From Diphasiastrum complanatum (taxonomy: Eukaryota; Streptophyta; Lycopodiopsida; Lycopodiales; Lycopodiaceae), in NCBI GenBank assembly GCA_029204225.1, contig CM055109.1, positions 35,970,496 through 36,034,495 of the forward strand: DNA of 64,000 nucleotides. Direction: 5' to 3'. Shown in pieces: positions 59,357 through 64,000 of the stretch. The position numbers and the translations under genes are program-made. The stretch's first letter is position 1; each line of letters starts with the position of its first letter. The notes below the pieces were generated by a model. The model did not search any database. It was not told the DNA's origin and worked only from the letters and a program-made list of their open reading frames with translations.

Positions 59357-60435
59357 GTCGGTTGAGATCTGAGATCATCCGTCGGTTGAGAACTGACGCG
59401 AGGGCGTCAGTCGAGATCTGAAGCGAGGATGTCAATTGAGATCTGACGCGAAGCGTCGGTCGAGATCTGATGCGAGGTCACCGGTTGAGATTGTAAGCGG
59501 GGATCCCATCGGTTGAGATTTTACTGAGGCCGTCGGCTGAGATCTAACTGAGTGCGTTGGTCGAGATTCAGGCAACTCGTCGGTCGAGATCTAACTGATG
59601 GCGTCGGCCGAGATCTGAGTGATAGCGTCGGTCGAAATCTGACTGATGGCGTCAGTTGAGATCTGACTGATGGATGTCGGTTGAGATCTGATTGATGGAC
59701 GTCGGTTGAGATCTGACTGATAGCGTCAGTCGAGATCTGAACGATTGGCTTCGGTTGAGATTTCACGGGGCACTGTCGGTTGAGATGTCACAGAGTGCCG
59801 TCGGTTGAGATCTGAGGATGGGCGTCTGTTGAGATCTAACATAGGGCCGTCGGTCGAGATTGGACTGAGGGATTTCGGTCGAGATGTCACAGAGTGCCGT
59901 TGGTTGAGATCTGAGAGATGGGGGTCGGTTGAGATCTAACGTAGGGCCGTCGGTCGAGATGGTCGTCAGTTGAGATGTGACAGTGGCCGTCAGTTGAGAC
60001 TTAACTGAGGGCCATCGGTTGAGATCTAACTGTAGCGCATCGGTCGAGATTGGACTGAGGGCTGTCGGTTGAGATGTCACAGAGTGTCGTCGGTTGAGAT
60101 CTGAGAGATGGGCGTCGGTTGAGATCTAACGTAGGGCCGTCGGTCGAGATTGGACTGAGGGCTGTCGGTTGAGATGTCACAGAGTGCCGTCGGTTGAGAT
60201 CAGAGAGATGGGCATCGGTTGAGATGTCACAGAGTGCCGTTGGTTGAGATCTCAGGATGGGCGTCGGTTGAGATCTAACGTAGGGCCGTCGGTCGAGATT
60301 TAACGGATGACCGTCGGTTGAGATCTGAGAGAGTGTGTGTCGGTTGAGATGCAATAGAATGCGTCGGTTGAGATTGGACACGAGCTCTCCGGTTGAGATT
60401 TCAACACAATGGGGGCTCCGGTTGAGATGTGATCG
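59357..60435 (-). repeat. 25-bp tandem array in the element G leader, about 43 units
   Basis: The core gtcggttgagat (or gtcggtcgagat) recurs every 25 bp or so, followed by variable 13-bp tails such as ctaacgtagggcc, tggactgagggct, gtcacagagtgcc and ctgagagatgggc. These tails recur in the same order, giving about a 100-bp higher-order unit at 59800-60300. 25 is not a multiple of three, so the three minus frames rotate and all stay open (words SQPTAL, ISTD, DLNRR). The array lies between primer site and gag. Confidence 0.93.
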
Positions 60436-60500
60436 TGAGGGGACGGGCAGAGCGTGGACAAGGTTGCGGGTTTCTGATGTAGAAGGTGTTGGAGTTCATT

Positions 60501-60515
60501 GGGCAACGGTGCCAA
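60501..60515 (-). promoter_or_regulatory. Element G primer-binding site (Asp-tRNA type)
   Basis: On the minus strand TTTGGCACCGTTGCCC lies beside a TG/CA boundary at 60517. It is the same primer type as element B. Confidence 0.7.
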
Positions 60516-60516
60516 A

Positions 60517-60720
60517 TGTTTACACATCTGTTTACAGATCCAAAGGTCCATACACATTAGCAACAAAGTTACAAAAGCACCTACTCCAAGTCCACTTGTG
60601 TTAAAACAACAAGTCAATAATGATAGTGATCGAAACAAGATGAGACGAAGATCAGGTCTCTCCAAAGATGCAAAGGACAGAGTTGCCAGAGCATTGGTAA
60701 TGAATGCTAATGTTTGAGAA
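60517..60720 (-). repeat. Element G 5' LTR, right end not located
   Basis: Starts tgtttacacatctg next to the primer site. No second copy exists in the window, so the outer boundary cannot be set. It may reach well beyond 60720. Confidence 0.4.
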
Positions 60721-61988
60721 ATACCTAAAACCCCCAGAAGAACAAAAGTGGGTGATTGCATCATAGCCTTAGTTACTCAATATATATCATAGTCTAAACC
60801 TAGGTCACACATCATAGTCTAATCCCAAGGTTGACAATTAAGTCTATAAATTGTCAGTATCTATAAGACTCTACCTCAATTGCCCTCTTTTGTAACTAAT
60901 GGCAAATAATTCTGTGTTTATCCAAGCATGTAAAATTGCCTAATTTTTTTTGAGATTGTCAATATCACCATAGTCTGAGGCAGAAAAACTCGCACAAATC
61001 TACTCGCAAAATGCTAGATCCCGTTTGGGAGTGGCATCCAAGAGATCACGGTCTCAAAATTTGCCTAGCCTACAATTTAGAGATATAGAGTAAATATCAT
61101 TTTTAAAAAAGATACTTTTTTCTAAGTGTTTCTCAAGAACAACACAAGATGACAAGAATTTTGGATTCATACTCATTTGTAATTGTATACAACATAAGAC
61201 ATAATATTAGATTTTGCAAGTTTATCATCATGCCACATTTTTCATCATATGAGCAACTTTTGACTTAAAAAATCTAACCTTCTCTATATTCAAGCAACCT
61301 TCATGGCATATGGTCGTTATTGCCCATGGCCCATCACTATCCTCCAAATAGAACATCTTGTTGGACTAAGAGTTGCTCAACTCGGTTTTCCAGAGCTTTC
61401 GAGTATTGCCAGATCTGGTTGTTGATGTTATGATTAAAGTGTAAAAGCTGATGTAAAACTTGCTGAAGACCAAAAAAGATGATTTCTAAGTTGTGCAGCT
61501 CAAAGAAAATTTTCATCTTTCAATTGTTGCACCCTTTCTTCGTGATTCCATTTGCCTCATTCAAAACTTCATAATCTATCACGAGGATCTAACCTTACAC
61601 CACCCAAAAAACAAACACAAATTACAAAGTTGTATTGATGTTATGATCAAGGTGTGAAACGACAGCAGCTAATGGGATTCAGCACCATTCATTCGTTCAC
61701 TTTTGAAACGGTCAGTAAGGTATTGCTTTTTACCTTCTTTTGATTTTGGTTGTAAGAAAACTCAAAAATGACAGTTGCAGTTGCTATGCACTGCTCTTCA
61801 AAAAATACATAATGTTTTGAAGAATAGGAAGACCTGCTTCCATGTTGTTTTCTCTATTTTTGTTTGCGCTTTACAATAACAGTATCCTTGCAACAATGGT
61901 AGCGGTAATTATCCGAAATATGGCTATTCCTCATTGCTTCTTGCACCTTAAAGTATCCCTCAAGCAAAAATATGACTTGATTTTCAGT
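60721..61988. other. Interval without recognisable gene
   Basis: AT-rich. It probably contains the outer part of the G LTR and the 3' UTR of the TerD-domain gene. No supported ORF. Confidence 0.4.
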
Positions 61989-63875
61989 CTATGACTTTTG
62001 GGTTTTCTCATTTCGCCCTTCGATGTAGCTCAGAATAGGACCATAATTGTCTGCCGCGCCCTGACCAAGATGACCTATGGCTTCAACCTGCCATCTAGCA
62101 GCCTTTGAAAGTTCACTTCGGTACATTCTACACATCACGACACATCTGTGATCACCCGTGCTTCTGCCCTCAAAATGGTACTCACACAACTCCATATCCT
62201 GCAAATTTGACAGAAGAACGAGTCCCATGAAAACCAGGCTTACAAGATTCATAGCAACAAAAAAATACAAATCCTTTAACTCAAATGTAGCTAAGACCGT
62301 AGGTTCAGATGCTCAGTCGTATGAAGCTGGACGCTTTTTCTCTTATGAAGGGTGGGAGAAAAGCACACGATTCACAGATCCTGAACCTAACTCTTAAAGA
62401 TTTTGGTATATAGTATATACTAACAGTCTCTATGTCTTTTAATTGGACAAATGGCAAGCGTATATCTTTTATTTTGGCTCCAGCCCATCCACTCATTGTG
62501 AAGTATAACTCCTTGACTATTTCAGGGAGCTTCTCAAGAAAGATGTTGATTCTATGTGTCCCTTCCTTTTTCTCATAATCAATAATGTCCCCTGAATGAG
62601 TCACTGCACGAGACAAACTGCTTGTTCGATGATAATCCACAATCTCCACAAGCCTGCAATTTTGAGGTCACCAGTTATGTGGGCTCATTCCGCATGCATA
62701 AGAGCTACTTTTCAAATTCACATGCAAATTGCACCTAGAAGCATAAAGGTGGAAATTTCTACAATGGCATTCATTTTGAAGCTTATTGATATATCCACAT
62801 GTAGCTTTCTCTAGTATAGATAGTTGGTCTTATGTCGCAAAAATGAGCTGACATGCATGACTTGCTTCTTCAATGTACAGCAAAGGCTGGTAGATATAGA
62901 CTTACTTTCCACTGAAATCATAGAGTAAGCAAGATGCATCAAGAAACTGTATATCAGTTTTATATCTCCAATGCTCAAGCATCATTACTGTCTTCATGTT
63001 TGGAGGAGCTGTGTACGATTCTCCCTTCAGTAGCACTTTAGATATCCCACTCCTGCCCAAAGCATGAAAATACTTTTACATTTCCTTCACATTTTTCGTA
63101 TCGATATATGTGCGTGTGCACATGCATGAGGGGTAGAGAGAGAGAATAAAAAATTCACAATCCCTACCTTTGAATGAAGGAAAAGTCAGTTTTTTTCGTG
63201 TGATAACCTTTGCTTAGTGAATTCAGCCAGTTTTGCCTCAACCATTTGGTGAGGTTTTCCTTTGTTGGACACTGTAACCCAACCACCTGCCAGATGATAG
63301 TCTCTTAGAAAAGCTACATTCACCAGTGAGTTCTTCAAATGACAATATCAAAGGAAGTATAGACACCCGATAGCTCGTAATTTTGGAAATTTTCACACAA
63401 ACTTGGCATCTATAAAAGCAAAAAGGATTATTATGCTTACTTGAAAAAAATATGGCCAGCTGTGGTTGCTGATAACATTTGTTACATAGCTTTGAAAACG
63501 CCTCTTTAAAGATAATGAAGGCATCCCATATAAGGAATCATAAGTTGCTGCAACCTGCGTAATTTAGAAAGTTGAGACTCGGCAAGATTTAGGCAAAACC
63601 TGCTTAAAGCTAGCAACCTTGGTCCTATAATAAGTAGTGAGTTGGCAAGGGAGATATCTTGGGTATCGTATGGTTATAAACATACAATGTTTTAGATATG
63701 TTGGCTTCCATGCTGCATATAGAAACTTCCTTACCTTCTGTAATGAAACGGCTTCTGGACGAGCAATCAGTCTTAGAAAGCCAGCATGGAACATAGCCAA
63801 GCGAAGTGAAATCTTATGGGCTTGCAAAGTGGCTTGTAACATTTCCTCATCTGCCCCTTCATTTCTTGGATCCAC
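61989..63875 (-). CDS. TerD-domain protein, C-terminal six exons (partial, 5' end outside window)
   Basis: Exons, minus order: 63735-63875, 63441-63554, 63168-63286, 62906-63052, 62425-62653 and 61989-62198 (stop). All introns have GT...AG and keep phase. The donor after 62425 is GTTAGT, chosen because it joins QLKDIET to DMELCEYHF; a GTTAGG site at about 62406-62411 is the alternative. About 318 residues are visible. The first part is helical (LRLAMFHAGFLRLIARPEAV) and unassigned. The second is TerD: LDASCLLYDFSGK, AVTHSGDIIDY, ELYFTMSGWAGAKIKDI, ELCEYHF and WQVEAIGHLGQGAADNYGP. TerD proteins bind calcium and are linked to tellurite and stress responses in bacteria. The plant role is unknown. 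The frame is intact, and the gene continues beyond 64000. Confidence 0.85.
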
Positions 63876-64000
63876 CTGAATGAACATGGGAATGGAGTTC
63901 ATCAGAGTGCAAATCAAGGAGACTCAGTCATCAGAGAAATTAATTGCCAAGACAGTGGGCATTTAACAAATTCTTTTCACATTTTTTACATTAAGCAGCA
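63876..64000 (-). other. Probable intron of the TerD-domain gene
   Basis: T-rich sequence ending ttcattcag before the exon at 63875 in the minus sense. No coding signal is seen. Confidence 0.6.

Noticed and set aside
59521-60381. Repeat-protein-like minus ORFs with ISTD/DLNRR words
   Set aside because: They follow from the 25-bp array being open in all frames. A period not divisible by three argues against a real repeat protein.

Overview
The window reads as a piece of a large, repeat-rich nuclear genome of a land plant. The evidence is intron-containing protein genes with plant-type splice sites, Copia-type LTR retrotransposons primed by initiator-Met tRNA, Gypsy-type elements with an Asp-tRNA-like primer site, hAT and probable CACTA relics, a nuclear-type tRNA-Ala gene and very long (CT)n/(GA)n runs. 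A TerD-domain gene beside an otherwise plant-like landscape makes me lean to a fern, another non-flowering plant or a gymnosperm. That is a guess, since the sequence alone does not fix the lineage.

Only three host genes can be supported. At the left end (1288-2772, +) is a secreted/membrane SPRY-domain protein with a plausible promoter around 443-530. In the middle (22485-22557, -) is a tRNA-Ala(UGC). At the right end (61989-63875, -) are the last six exons of a TerD-domain protein whose 5' part lies outside the window. Nearly everything between them is mobile DNA in nested layers.

Layout. 4985-11117 (-): an old family-A Copia copy (E0) cut open by a Copia copy with 730-bp LTRs (E1, 5993-10782), one LTR of which carries a 379-bp MITE-like insert. 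14226-19492 (+): a non-autonomous LTR element (B) rich in CT runs, with an in-frame 27-bp minisatellite split by a solo LTR. 25178-27005: a Gypsy gag relic between direct repeats. 27574-37795 (-): a Copia-derived element (C) in which integrase and reverse transcriptase are replaced by a long unrecognised open frame, split by a complete family-A Copia (E2, 28848-34452, TSD AAAAC). 37797-43814 (-): Copia D, itself holding an LTR-element fragment (F) with two unrecognised ORFs. 45598-52317 (+): a composite of two family-A copies sharing a middle LTR, with the TSD CTTTG outside. 53600-55920: hAT and probable CACTA remains. 55932-57095 (-): a second C fragment. 57100-60600 (-): a Gypsy gag with a 25-bp satellite-like leader.

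The most unusual points are four. First, the long open frame of family C, present in part in two copies. Second, the non-canonical LTR ends of family A, supported by two independent 5-bp target duplications. Third, the LTR-sharing composite that can be explained by self-insertion followed by LTR-LTR recombination. Fourth, dinucleotide runs that expanded or collapsed in only one LTR of a pair. All element ORFs except the C frame and part of E1 are broken. All comparisons were made by eye.
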